In this document: one piece after another, positions 53,134 to 61,647 of the stretch
Numbering within the stretch: position 1 is the stretch's first letter
Layout: each line of letters starts with the position of its first letter
DNA from: an uncultured Poribacteria bacterium
GTDB lineage: Bacteria; Poribacteria; WGA-4E; WGA-3G
Reading direction: 5' to 3'
DNA: 64,000 nucleotides
Assembly: GCA_958295855.1 (NCBI GenBank)
Contig: OY282383.1
Coordinates: forward strand, 5,394,329-5,458,328
Made by a program: the position numbers and the translations under genes
Notes under the pieces: generated by a model
What the model was told of the DNA's origin: nothing
Database searches by the model: none
Seen by the model: the letters and a program-made list of their open reading frames with translations, nothing else

Positions 53134-53454
53134 GTGAAAGTCTGTCATCAGCAGTTGGACATGCCTATAGTAGCGGTAGATGAACCTCTCAAGCCGCATC
53201 GTTCGGAGTGCGTAGGTCGGCCTGCGGGGCTGCCGCCTGTCAAACTAACAGCCCTGTTAGCTGAAGAACCTGATAACGCCAGGCAAGGTGAAACCGCTAA
53301 TCCTGAGAATCTCAAGCCGCATCGTTCGGAGTGCGTGGGGCGGCCTGCGGGGCTGCCGCCTGTCAAACTAACAGCCCTGTTAGCTGAAGAACCTGATAAC
53401 GCCGATTCTGGGGAAATAGATACCGGACCTGCAGTAGGCAATGAAGTGTGGTAA
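53134..53454 (+). CDS. MazE-like antitoxin with internal duplication
   Basis: The 106-residue product starts at GTG with AGGAGGA 7 nt upstream. Only its last residues are familiar: SGEIDTGPAVGNEVW matches the C-terminal toxin-binding peptide of MazE antitoxins, and it overlaps the MazF gene by seven bases as expected. The AbrB-type DNA-binding fold usual at the N-terminus is not recognisable. Instead residues 19-49 and 60-90 are two copies of a segment ending KLTALLAEEPDNA. The antitoxin is therefore rearranged; whether it still neutralises the toxin is unclear. Confidence 0.65.
   Translation: MKVCHQQLDMPIVAVDEPLKPHRSECVGRPAGLPPVKLTALLAEEPDNARQGETANPENLKPHRSECVGRPAGLPPVKLTALLAEEPDNADSGEIDTGPAVGNEVW
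53188..53403 (+). repeat. 93-bp direct repeat within the antitoxin gene
   Basis: Copies at 53188-53280 and 53311-53403 differ at two positions and are separated by 30 bases, so the period is 123 bp and the reading frame is kept. Both carry GCGGGGCTGCCGCCTGTC, which resembles a dispersed GC-rich element more than antitoxin coding sequence. Confidence 0.9.
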
Positions 53455-53810
53455 CATCAACCCAGTACGACGCAAGCTACATCCCAGTACGCGGTGATGT
53501 AATAGATGTTAATTTCGACCCGCAAGCGGGGAAAGAAATCTGGGATTGGCGGCCTGCCCTTGTTCTCTCTTCGTGGGATTTCAACCGATCGAAAAACGTA
53601 GCAGTTATCTGTCCAATTACTCGCACTAGGAGAAGGAGCCGCCTGGAGATCGAGATTCCGAGCGGCTTAGAGGTGCAAGGATTTATTCGCGCAGATCAGG
53701 TTAAAAGTTTGGATTGGCGAGCCAGAAGAGCTGTCTTTTGTTGTGCAATGCCTAACGAAACGGTGGTTGCAGTCTCCAACACGGTTCAAGCGATTATATG
53801 GGGGAATTAG
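53448..53810 (+). CDS. MazF/PemK-family endoribonuclease toxin
   Basis: This 120-residue protein has the MazF fold motifs: VRGDVIDVNFDPQAGKEIWDWRPALVLS at the N-terminus, NVAVICPITRTRR, and GFIRADQVKSLDWRARRAVF. MazF cuts mRNA at short sequence motifs and slows growth when not bound by MazE. The start is a GTG overlapping the end of the upstream antitoxin, a usual arrangement for coupled synthesis. Catalytic Arg in WRPALVLS and Thr/Ser in CPIT are present, so the toxin looks intact. Confidence 0.88.
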   Translation: MVTSTQYDASYIPVRGDVIDVNFDPQAGKEIWDWRPALVLSSWDFNRSKNVAVICPITRTRRRSRLEIEIPSGLEVQGFIRADQVKSLDWRARRAVFCCAMPNETVVAVSNTVQAIIWGN

Positions 53811-53935
53811 ACAGTTCGTGCAGCCAATGCCTGAGTTGAAACTCAGGAAACACCATAAAAGTCAGTTTTATTATGAAATGGCAAGCATCGTAAAGTGTGC
53901 TTGCTGAAGCGACGCGAACATAGAGGATATTAAGT

Positions 53936-55033
53936 ATGGCACAACAAAACAATCAAGATTATTTCGTTTATGTCGGCACCTATACGCATGGAGACAGCGA
54001 GGGGATTTACGTCTATCGCTTAGATGGCGCGACCGGTGCCTTGAAATATAGCAGCAAGATAATAGGCGTTGAGAACCCTTCGTTTTTGGAGATTCACCCC
54101 CGCGGTCGGTATCTCTATGCTGTCAACGAGACTGGCGAATTTGAAGGCAAGGCGAGCGGCGCAGTCACAGCGTTTTATATTCATCAAGGTACGGGAGAGA
54201 TTAGTTTTCTCAACCAACGCGCTACCGGCGGTGGTGCCCCTTGTCATCTGAGCGTAGACGCGACCGGTCAGTTTCTGCTTGTGGCGAATTACGGCGGTGG
54301 GAGTGTCGCCTCTTTCCCGATAGGGAGCGACGGCAGGCTCGGCGAAGCCTCCGATTTTGTTCAGCACCAAGGTTCTAGCGTCAATCCACAGCGTCAGGAG
54401 GGCCCTCATGCCCACTCAATTATGATTGATGCTGGGAATCGCTATGCCTTCTCGCCCGACCTCGGGCTTGATAAAATCCTCATCTACCAGTTGGATGTGG
54501 CAAACGGGCAGCTTACTCCCAACACACAGCCGTGGGTTCGCGTGCATCCGGGGGCCGGGCCGCGCCACTTTGATTTTCATCCGAACGGCAAATACGCGTA
54601 TGTGATTAACGAGTTAGATTCAACCTTCACCGCTTTTCGGTATGACGGGAGTGCAGGAACACTCACTGAGCTCCAGACGATTTCCACGTTACCCGAGGAC
54701 TTTGATGGCACTAGCCATTGTGCGGATGTTCACGTGCATCCTTCAGGTAAATTCCTTTACGGATCCAACCGTGGGCATGACAGCATCGCCATCTGTGCGA
54801 TTGATGCAGAGACAGGGATGCTGGATTATATCGGTTGTGAATCGACGCAGGGGCAGGCACCGCGGAACTTTGGGCTGACTCCGGAAGGCACCTTCCTTTT
54901 TGCTGCCAACCAACAGACGGATACGATTGTGACGTTTGCAATTGACGCGGGAACTGGGGAATTGACCTCGACAGGAGACGTAGTAGAGGTGCCGACCCCG
55001 GTCTGTTTGAAGATGCTTCCGTGCAGTGCGTAG
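53936..55033 (+). CDS. Lactonase-family seven-bladed propeller (6-phosphogluconolactonase-like)
   Basis: The 365 residues form YbhE/Pgl-type propeller blades: YVGTYTHGDSEGIYVYRLD, PSFLEIHPRGRYLYAVNE, APCHLSVDATGQFLLVANYGGGSV, HSIMIDAGNRYAFSPDLGLDKI, GPRHFDFHPNGKYAYVINE and PRNFGLTPEGTFLFAANQ. Members hydrolyse 6-phosphogluconolactone or related lactones. AGAGGAT lies 7 nt before the ATG. No signal peptide, so it is cytoplasmic. It may connect with the sugar dehydrogenases of the window, or be housekeeping. Confidence 0.88.
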   Translation: MAQQNNQDYFVYVGTYTHGDSEGIYVYRLDGATGALKYSSKIIGVENPSFLEIHPRGRYLYAVNETGEFEGKASGAVTAFYIHQGTGEISFLNQRATGGGAPCHLSVDATGQFLLVANYGGGSVASFPIGSDGRLGEASDFVQHQGSSVNPQRQEGPHAHSIMIDAGNRYAFSPDLGLDKILIYQLDVANGQLTPNTQPWVRVHPGAGPRHFDFHPNGKYAYVINELDSTFTAFRYDGSAGTLTELQTISTLPEDFDGTSHCADVHVHPSGKFLYGSNRGHDSIAICAIDAETGMLDYIGCESTQGQAPRNFGLTPEGTFLFAANQQTDTIVTFAIDAGTGELTSTGDVVEVPTPVCLKMLPCSA

Positions 55034-55420
55034 GCAGCCATCTGATGAAAAATGATGTCCGCTTTAAAAAAGGTTGACGAACATTGGAATTGTGCATCTA
55101 ATTCACCAAAAGTGGTGCCAAAATCTCAATTGTCGCGTTTTTTCAAAAAGTGTAGACATGATTTGCAATTTAAGGCAAAATGCGCGTAAGCATGGTGGCG
55201 AGGCTGAAATTTACTCGCCACTTTCTGGTAAGCGCGCACGACTGCATGGGGTAAGTTGCAGTGGCGTAAAATCTAATCAAACCTAAACAAATGTAATCAA
55301 ATCTATCTGAAGAGGTAGTCTTATCTGACAGAGACAGAGGATGGTGAATGGAGCGTGAGTAGCGTTTCCTGCTGCACGATGCGAAGTGGCGCGCTGAACA
55401 GTCCTACCCCCCGTGAAAAA

Positions 55421-55451
55421 GGTATTTACCCTGCAAAGCAGGGCGAATACC
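55421..55451. repeat. REP-like hairpin within the relic
   Basis: GGTATTTACCCTGC-AAA-GCAGGGCGAATACC, a member of the dispersed hairpin family. Confidence 0.7.
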
Positions 55452-55698
55452 ACCTGCGGATTAATAGTTGGCAATGCGGATGCAGAACTAACGGTGGAGG
55501 GGGCGGTAAGACCTACGTGAGACCCTAACCTGCGACATCTCACTACTGCATCAGAGACGACACAAACAACTGTTACGACACGTCGCGGACAGCTTAGCCG
55601 AGACGTAAAACGCCTGTGGATGCCGTGTAAGACCTCGTTTGTGAGGCAGTGGCAGTTGAAGCAGGAAGTATGACAGCACTGACCACAAATGTGAGATC

Positions 55699-55729
55699 GG
55701 TATTTACCCCGCAAAGCGGGGATAATACC
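55699..55729. repeat. REP-like hairpin with changed stem
   Basis: GGTATTTACCCCGC-AAA-GCGGGGATAATACC. Relative to the common CCCCTGC/GCAGGGG stem the arms changed together so pairing is kept. Confidence 0.75.
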
Positions 55730-55785
55730 TTTAATGTATAGATTTGTGAGATTTGTATAAGTTCTACAGAGCGGAACGATAACTA

Positions 55786-56002
55786 ATAACCGACATGTTA
55801 ACATCCCAGGGCCGTCAGTTGCGTGCTATTTTTGTTGCATTAGGTTTCACTCTCTGTATGCCACGGCATGCAGAGAGTAAATGCTCTACCCACAAGATGT
55901 TTGGGTATTCTTATATCTGCAGGCTGCCAGGTCTAATAGATAAAACGTTTTAGGAGTAGATTGGGTTACGTGTTTTTCACACAAAAATAGGGAGGAAGAT
56001 AC
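55786..56002. other. Region upstream of the caspase-like gene
   Basis: Contains a 14-bp inverted repeat at 55849-55878 (ACTCTCTGTATGCC and its near-perfect complement). No clear promoter boxes were found. GGGAGG precedes the ATG at 56003. Confidence 0.45.
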
Positions 56003-57391
56003 ATGAAAGCGATTCGTTTTTTCACTTTTTTTATAGGATGCCTGATGCTATTCGCAACGCCGGTGCTGGAGGCTTTGGTGCAGCGAACCGTAGAGATAAA
56101 AAATCACAACACACGTGAGGCTCGCGTTGCATACTGCTTTGTAATAAAAGCGGAAGATGCCTCCGATGAGTACCCGGGCTTTCACGTCCGTGGGTGGGAG
56201 TCTGTTCCGCCTGGGCATTCTCATAAAATTAAGATTGGGGTTTCTACCCCCCAACTCTGGGTTCGGGTAGAATTTGTGGGTGGTGGGCGTCTGTCTTTTG
56301 GTAAAAAGGAAGCATCTTACTCTGTGCATCCTACAGAGAAATTTAAACTTGTTCACGCCTTTGGTTCTGGTGCTGTGCTTTACAGTTCTGTCGCTGAGGG
56401 GGCCTTGATACGGAAGAAGTTTGACACATTCTCGCTAAAGGATGGTAACCTGACTTTGCGTCTCCCAGGGCCGTTAGAGATAAAAGAAGACACCCGCCCT
56501 CTTCCGCCGGAGGAGCCACAATCTTCTTCTGCGCGGGATTTTGATGCGGTTTACAGCACGGATGGGTTTGTCCGAGAGGGTAAGGATTACGCGCTGTTGT
56601 TCGCAACGAATGAATATGAGCATTGGCCCAATCTTGGAACACCTATAAACGATGCGCGCGCCCTTAAGGCGGAGTTGGAAGCCTATGGGTTTGAGACAGA
56701 GTTGGTAGAGAACGTGCAGTCGCGGGTGGATTTTCTAACCAAGATTCATGAATACGCGGCGAAGCCGTGGGGCAGCGGCGATCAACTGTTAGTCTATATT
56801 GCCGGACATGGAGAGTTTAAGAATGTGGGTCAGCGGGGCTTCATTGCAGCGTCCAATTCGCAATTGCCCAAGAATGATGAACCGTTTGCAAGTTACGTCT
56901 CTTATTCGGATCTCCGGGACGAACTGGATGGAATGGATTGTCAACGCGTCCTATTGATGCTGGATGTCTGCCAGGGTGGCACGTTTGATAAGAAAATCGC
57001 CTTGGCCCCTGACGCATCTAGCCTACGTACAAGGGGACAAAGCAGAGGAGTCAAGCCGAAATTGGATCTGAATGACACATTGAAGGTGAAGACCCGGTGG
57101 TACCTGACTTCCGGTGGGAAGGAGGATGTCCAAGACGGTAAGGAACATTCTCCCTTTGCCGCTGCGCTGCTCACTCTCTTCAGAGACGGTGCGGGTAATG
57201 ATGGTGTTCTGACCATGCCGGAGATTGAACGGCAGCTGCCCGCAACATTTCAAAATGAATTGGACAAGGTAGAGGAGGCTTATAGAGAAGAGAACCCGTT
57301 TTGGGAAGGCGAGCTGAAGCAAAATCCTACCTCCGGTGCGTTCAATGAGCAGGCATCTGATAAGGCGTTTGTGTTCATACGTAAAGAGTAG
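56003..57391 (+). CDS. Exported caspase-like protease with DUF1036-like N-domain
   Basis: The 462-residue protein has a signal peptide (residues 1-25), then a beta domain (RTVEIKNHNTREARVAYCF, YPGFHVRGWESVPPGHSHKI) resembling DUF1036, and from about residue 195 a caspase/C14 domain: DYALLFATNEYEHWPNLGTPINDARAL, catalytic His269 in YIAGHGEF and Cys323 in LMLDVCQGGTF. Both catalytic residues are intact. SHSPFAAALL-type substrate-site sequence (EHSPFAAALLTLF) follows. Caspase-like proteases in bacteria act in regulated proteolysis or cell death; export makes a periplasmic substrate likely. It heads a cluster with a lipoprotein and DUF4384-like genes. Confidence 0.85.
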   Translation: MKAIRFFTFFIGCLMLFATPVLEALVQRTVEIKNHNTREARVAYCFVIKAEDASDEYPGFHVRGWESVPPGHSHKIKIGVSTPQLWVRVEFVGGGRLSFGKKEASYSVHPTEKFKLVHAFGSGAVLYSSVAEGALIRKKFDTFSLKDGNLTLRLPGPLEIKEDTRPLPPEEPQSSSARDFDAVYSTDGFVREGKDYALLFATNEYEHWPNLGTPINDARALKAELEAYGFETELVENVQSRVDFLTKIHEYAAKPWGSGDQLLVYIAGHGEFKNVGQRGFIAASNSQLPKNDEPFASYVSYSDLRDELDGMDCQRVLLMLDVCQGGTFDKKIALAPDASSLRTRGQSRGVKPKLDLNDTLKVKTRWYLTSGGKEDVQDGKEHSPFAAALLTLFRDGAGNDGVLTMPEIERQLPATFQNELDKVEEAYREENPFWEGELKQNPTSGAFNEQASDKAFVFIRKE

Positions 57392-57442
57392 GTTCGAGGC
57401 GTGAAAACGGCTCGGTTTAAATATATTTTTATGGAGGTAAAG

Positions 57443-58012
57443 ATGTTTAAGAAAAATGCTGTTTTTTTTCTATTGATTTATGGCGTGATGCCAATTTTCC
57501 TGGCGTGCTCTGCCAAGGAGTGCCCCCCGCCCCCAGTTCCATTTACGCCGGAAGGCTCTTGGGAAGTTGTCTCAATTGATAACAAAAGTGTGGAGAACTA
57601 CTTCGCCCTATTTGGTGGGGATTTCTCAGATATAGAGACCACGGTCGCCCAGAATGATTTTGTTTTTTTTCCGAACGGTTCGTCGTGGTATTGGACGCTT
57701 GTGCTTGACATAAAGGCGGACATGGGGGGTGGTCTCGCTTTGCTACCAAAAGTGGAGTTGGCAGGAGAAGGCGAATATACATATTCAGATACAACGAGAA
57801 CGATGGTTATCGTTCAAAACGATTTGAGTGTCCAGTTAGAACCTGAAGATTTCTGGATGTCTGCTGGCGTCTCGAAAGAGGCCTTCAAAAGCGAGGTTAC
57901 CCGGACGTGGCTCTTCGGAAAAGTAGAGAATTGGAGAGTGCAGCGCTCGGGAAGAACGCTCATCCTGACGAACTCTAGCGGAATAAAGCAGGTTCTAAGG
58001 CAAAAATTTTAG
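57443..58012 (+). CDS. Lipoprotein of unknown function
   Basis: This 189-residue protein starts MFKKNAVFFLLIYGVMPIF and has the lipobox LAC (GGAGGTAAAG sits just before the ATG at 57443). After a proline-rich linker (CPPPPVPFTPEGSWEVVSID) comes a beta-rich domain like small lipocalin/META-type proteins (VFFPNGSSWYWTLVLD, LAGEGEYTYSDTTRTMVI, LFGKVENWRVQRSGRTLIL). No enzymatic motif. It is 51 bases after the caspase-like gene, in the same direction, and is likely part of its operon. Confidence 0.72.
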   Translation: MFKKNAVFFLLIYGVMPIFLACSAKECPPPPVPFTPEGSWEVVSIDNKSVENYFALFGGDFSDIETTVAQNDFVFFPNGSSWYWTLVLDIKADMGGGLALLPKVELAGEGEYTYSDTTRTMVIVQNDLSVQLEPEDFWMSAGVSKEAFKSEVTRTWLFGKVENWRVQRSGRTLILTNSSGIKQVLRQKF

Positions 58013-58259
58013 GTTTCATTTGACATCCACTGGACTGGGGGCCGCGGTCAGTCGCATAGCGTTGACTGACCCGCCTCGGCTTAACGGGGGCTCCCCCATA
58101 CATGCGTTGCAGAATTCTCTTCATCACTCTTTTTTTTAGTGTGCTGAAGGTGCTGCGGTGTGAAACAGAAACACCGCCGGGCGGTAAGGCGCTAGCTGCC
58201 CTCTGCAGAACTTAGCGTTAATTGAATTCAATCAACCTATAAAAGGGAGATTTAAACTC
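58013..58259. other. Intergenic region before the DUF4384-like pair
   Basis: Holds GTCAGTCGCATAGCGTTGACTGAC, an imperfect hairpin at 58048-58071, GGGGGCTCCCCC at 58086-58097, and a T-run at 58130-58137. Together they may terminate transcription of the lipoprotein gene. No gene is seen. Confidence 0.4.
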
Positions 58260-59906
58260 ATGCGTAAATTTTTTGTTTGCTTCTTGCTCCTGGGGCTATT
58301 GGTAACAATCCCTTGGTTAACAAAGGCACAACAACGACTCCCGCGTTATGTGACTGCTAATTACCCAACATCGGACTACATGTCTATAGCTGTGGATCCC
58401 AGTAAAGGCTCCGGGGTTGATGCGTTAGTGGAAGAGGCCAAGAAGGAACTCATCCAACGGATGTTCCAGAATACCAATTCCATTTTTAATCCTCGCGAAA
58501 AGAAGGGGAAAAACAGATGGGCATCGAGGGAGCAACAGCAGAAATTAGAAGAAGATTACATTGAAGCCCGCTATAACCTAAAGCAGATGGCGACGGCTCC
58601 TAACTCACATCTCGCGAAGCTTTTGCACCGCACGAATGTGAGTTCAGGGGAGAAATCGTACACGCTTGTTAATGTCAAGCGCCAAGAGTTGATGCGGGCT
58701 TATGTTGAACGGGAGAAAGCGTTGGAGGAACAAATCAACGTGCTCGTTGCAAGGGCTGCGCAAGTCGAGGCTGTCAACCAGCAGCAGGCGTTGCAAGCAT
58801 ATCTGCAGACACTTCCTCTGTACGAGGAGTTGAAAGAGGCGGCACTTCTTCAACAAGTGGCAATGTCGCCGTCGGGGCAGACTCAGGATGCCGAGGCTGT
58901 ATTCCGTAAATTGCAGGAGGTAGCCACCGGGACTAACGGCGGTTCGCTGAGCATGCCCCTTCCAGATGTAAATGAACGCGTTAATCAACTTCAGCACAAA
59001 GGGAGGTTAATGCAGACTGTCGACGAAATGGCTGTTTCCATGGTACAGCAACTTTCCACGCAGACGAAGGGACTCCAGAAAGGCCTGATTAAGATAAATG
59101 GGTTTAAATATAAATCTACATCCATGGCTCAAGGCAGGGCCATGGCCTTCGAAAAGGAGTTAGCGCGGCTGCTTGAGCAGGATGGGTGGAGAGTTCATAG
59201 TCCTGATCCGCCGACGCGTGGGATGCAGCGTAAGAAGGCGTCGTTTACCATTGCAGGCACAGTCGTGGAAGGTGAAGAGGGTTCTGGGAGATTCAAGGCG
59301 GTGATATCCGATTCTACATCTGGTGACATCGTGGGAACAAGTCACTTGAATCTCGATAGGGGTGTTCTCTACAGACTTCAACCGTCGAATTATGATGGGG
59401 CAGTAGAGGTTCGAGAGGCTTTTGATTCTAACGTTCGGCAAACCCGCGTGCGGAGAGATGTCTTAACAGGTCAAGAGTTAAAAGTTGAGGTTTGGACAAA
59501 CAAGGATCAGGAGTATTCCGTTTTCCCTGATGGTGAAGATGTAATAATCTATTGTCAGGTGAATCAACCCGCCTATATCCGATTAGTCTATGTCCTCGCT
59601 GAGGACAATAACAATCTTGGCCGTCACACGCTCCTTCACGACAGCACCTATATTGATAAAGCAAAGGTTGGATTGCCGGTAGCGATTGGCGAATTTGTGG
59701 TTGCCCCACCCTTTGGTGCCGAGCAGTTAATTGTTTTGGCCCGAAAGGACCCGCATCCACAGGTTGATACTGTCCTGAGGGATGGGTATTATTATCTGAG
59801 TGCGCGGAATGCAAAAGAGGCTATGGCTGCGATGAACCCGCCGACCCGCGGTCTGAAACAACCAGCAAGTTCCACCATAATTGAGTTTAGTACTGCGGCG
59901 CGATAA
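58260..59906 (+). CDS. Exported DUF4384-like protein, copy 1
   Basis: The 548-residue protein has a signal peptide (MRKFFVCFLLLGLLVTIPWLTKAQ). Residues about 50-300 are helical (KGSGVDALVEEAKKEL, AYVEREKALEEQINVLVARAAQVEAV), then a beta sandwich, and the C-terminal 140 residues match the DUF4384 pattern: LKVEVWTNKDQEYSVFPDGEDVIIYCQVNQPAYIRLVYVL, then LLHDSTYI and PPFGAEQLIVLARKDP. DUF4384 domains are frequently joined to caspase or peptidase domains in other bacteria; here it is a neighbour. AGGGAGATTTAAACTC precedes the ATG. Function unknown. Confidence 0.75.
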   Translation: MRKFFVCFLLLGLLVTIPWLTKAQQRLPRYVTANYPTSDYMSIAVDPSKGSGVDALVEEAKKELIQRMFQNTNSIFNPREKKGKNRWASREQQQKLEEDYIEARYNLKQMATAPNSHLAKLLHRTNVSSGEKSYTLVNVKRQELMRAYVEREKALEEQINVLVARAAQVEAVNQQQALQAYLQTLPLYEELKEAALLQQVAMSPSGQTQDAEAVFRKLQEVATGTNGGSLSMPLPDVNERVNQLQHKGRLMQTVDEMAVSMVQQLSTQTKGLQKGLIKINGFKYKSTSMAQGRAMAFEKELARLLEQDGWRVHSPDPPTRGMQRKKASFTIAGTVVEGEEGSGRFKAVISDSTSGDIVGTSHLNLDRGVLYRLQPSNYDGAVEVREAFDSNVRQTRVRRDVLTGQELKVEVWTNKDQEYSVFPDGEDVIIYCQVNQPAYIRLVYVLAEDNNNLGRHTLLHDSTYIDKAKVGLPVAIGEFVVAPPFGAEQLIVLARKDPHPQVDTVLRDGYYYLSARNAKEAMAAMNPPTRGLKQPASSTIIEFSTAAR

Positions 59907-60012
59907 GCGTGTTATGGTATTTGCTTTTCATTGTAGTTGTCATTGCCCGCACTGCTTGGTTTCCCATCGAGCAGTGCGGCTTACCATTCAGATAAAAGTG
60001 AGATCTAAACTC

Positions 60013-61641
60013 ATGCGTAAATTTTTTGTTTGTTTCTTGCTCCTGGGGCTGTTGGTAACAATCGCTTGGTTAATAAAGGCACAACTACCGGGTTATGTGA
60101 CTGCTGATTACCCATTGTCTATAACTGCGGAACCCAGTCAAGCGTCCGGGGTTGAGGCGGCAGTGGAACGTGCCACGCAGGAACTTGCCAAAAGGTTCTA
60201 CCAGAATGCCAAGTCCCTTTTTAATCCTCGCGAAAAGAAGGGGAAAAACAGATTTGTCCCGTCGGAGCAACAGCAGAAATTAGAAGAAGAGTACATTGAA
60301 GCCCTCTATAACATAGAGCAGATGGAGGAGGCTCCTAACTCACATCTCGTGAAGCATTTTCACCGCACGAATGTGGATTCAGGGGAGCAACCGCACACGC
60401 TTGTTAATGTCAAGCAGCAAGAGTTGATGCGGGCTTATGTTGAACGGGAGAAAGCGTTGGAGGAACAAATCAACGCGCTCGTTGCAAGGGCTGCGCAAGT
60501 TGAGGCTGTCAACCAGCAGCAGGCATTGCAAGCATATCTGCAGACACTTCCTCTGTACGAGCAGTTGAAAGAAGCGGTGCTTCTTCAACAAGTGGCAGCA
60601 ATATCGTCGCCAGGGCAGGCTCAGGATGCCGAGGCTGTATTCCGTAAATTGCAGGAGGTAGCCACCGGGACTAACGGCGGTTCGCTGAGCATGCCCCTTC
60701 CAGATGTGCATGAACGTGTTAATCAACTTCAGAACCAAGGGAAATTAATGAACACTGTCGACGAAATGGCTGTTTCCATGGTACAGCAACTTTCCATACA
60801 GACGAAGGGAATCCAGAAAGGCCTGATTAAGATAGATGGGTTTAAATATAAATCCACATCCATGGATCGCGCCAGTGCCTTCGAAACGGCGTTACGGGAG
60901 AAGCTTGAGCAGGATGGGTGGAAAGTTTATGTGCCTGATCCGACGACGCTTGGGCTAAAGCGTAAGGAGGTGTCGTTTACCATTACAGGCACAGTCTTGG
61001 AAGGTGAAGAGGATTCTGGGATATTCAATGCGGTGATATCCGATTCTGAATCTGGTGCCATCGTGGGAAATAGTCACTTGAATCTCAGTCCTGACCTTGT
61101 CTCCCAACTTAAACCGGCGAATTATGGTGATGCGGTAAAGGTTCGAGAGGCTTTTGATTCTAACGTTCGGCAAACCAGCGTGCGGAAAGACATCGTAACC
61201 GGTCAGGAGTTAGACGTTAAGGTTTGGACAAACAAGGATTCGGCGAATTCCGTTTACCGTGATGGTGAAGATGTAATAATCTATTGTCAGGTGAATCAAC
61301 CCGCCTATATCCGATTAGTCTATGTCCTCGCGGATGGCGCGTACACGCTCCTTCATGACAGCACCCATATTGATGAAGCAAAGGTTGGATTGTCGGTAGC
61401 GATTGGCAAATTTGTGGTTGCCCCACCCTTTGGCGCCGAGCAGCTAATTGTTTTGGCCCGAAAGAACCCGCATCCACAGGTTGATACTGACCTGAGGGAT
61501 GGGTATTATTATCTGACGGCTAGGGATGCACAAGAGGCTATGGAGGCGATAAACCCGCAGCCGACAACCCGCGGGCTGCAACAACCAGCAAGTTCCACCC
61601 TTATTCCGTTTATTACTCAGCCAGATACACTTTACGATTGA
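60013..61641 (+). CDS. Exported DUF4384-like protein, copy 2
   Basis: A 542-residue tandem paralog of the previous gene with the same signal peptide (MRKFFVCFLLLGLLVTIAWLIKAQ), helical middle and C-terminal DUF4384-like domain (VWTNKDSANSVYRDGEDVIIYCQVNQPAYIRLVYVLADG). The DNA between the two copies (GCGTGTTATGGTATTTGCTT...) is repeated again after copy 2, so the duplication unit includes the spacer. I start it at 60013, aligning with copy 1; the longer frame to 59881 overlaps copy 1 and reads through the spacer. Confidence 0.77.
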   Translation: MRKFFVCFLLLGLLVTIAWLIKAQLPGYVTADYPLSITAEPSQASGVEAAVERATQELAKRFYQNAKSLFNPREKKGKNRFVPSEQQQKLEEEYIEALYNIEQMEEAPNSHLVKHFHRTNVDSGEQPHTLVNVKQQELMRAYVEREKALEEQINALVARAAQVEAVNQQQALQAYLQTLPLYEQLKEAVLLQQVAAISSPGQAQDAEAVFRKLQEVATGTNGGSLSMPLPDVHERVNQLQNQGKLMNTVDEMAVSMVQQLSIQTKGIQKGLIKIDGFKYKSTSMDRASAFETALREKLEQDGWKVYVPDPTTLGLKRKEVSFTITGTVLEGEEDSGIFNAVISDSESGAIVGNSHLNLSPDLVSQLKPANYGDAVKVREAFDSNVRQTSVRKDIVTGQELDVKVWTNKDSANSVYRDGEDVIIYCQVNQPAYIRLVYVLADGAYTLLHDSTHIDEAKVGLSVAIGKFVVAPPFGAEQLIVLARKNPHPQVDTDLRDGYYYLTARDAQEAMEAINPQPTTRGLQQPASSTLIPFITQPDTLYD

Positions 61642-61647
61642 TTAAGC

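Larger units (their letters stand above)
55265..55785 (+). mobile_element. tnpB-less relic of the second IS605-type family
   Basis: Left part shares AATCTAATCAAACCT with 41560-41575; right part shares GAGACGTAAAACGCCT, CGTGTAAG, GGCAGT, GTTGAA and AGGAAGT in the same order with 42850-42940, and GAGATTTGTATAA...CAGAGCGG with 42970-42990. No tnpB coding sequence lies between. It looks like an internally deleted, perhaps mobilisable copy that keeps both ends and the omega-RNA scaffold. Confidence 0.6.

Noticed and set aside
53188-53403. Direct repeat that might suggest a CRISPR array
   Set aside because: Only two 93-bp copies with a 30-base gap, in frame within a coding sequence; CRISPR repeats are shorter and more numerous.
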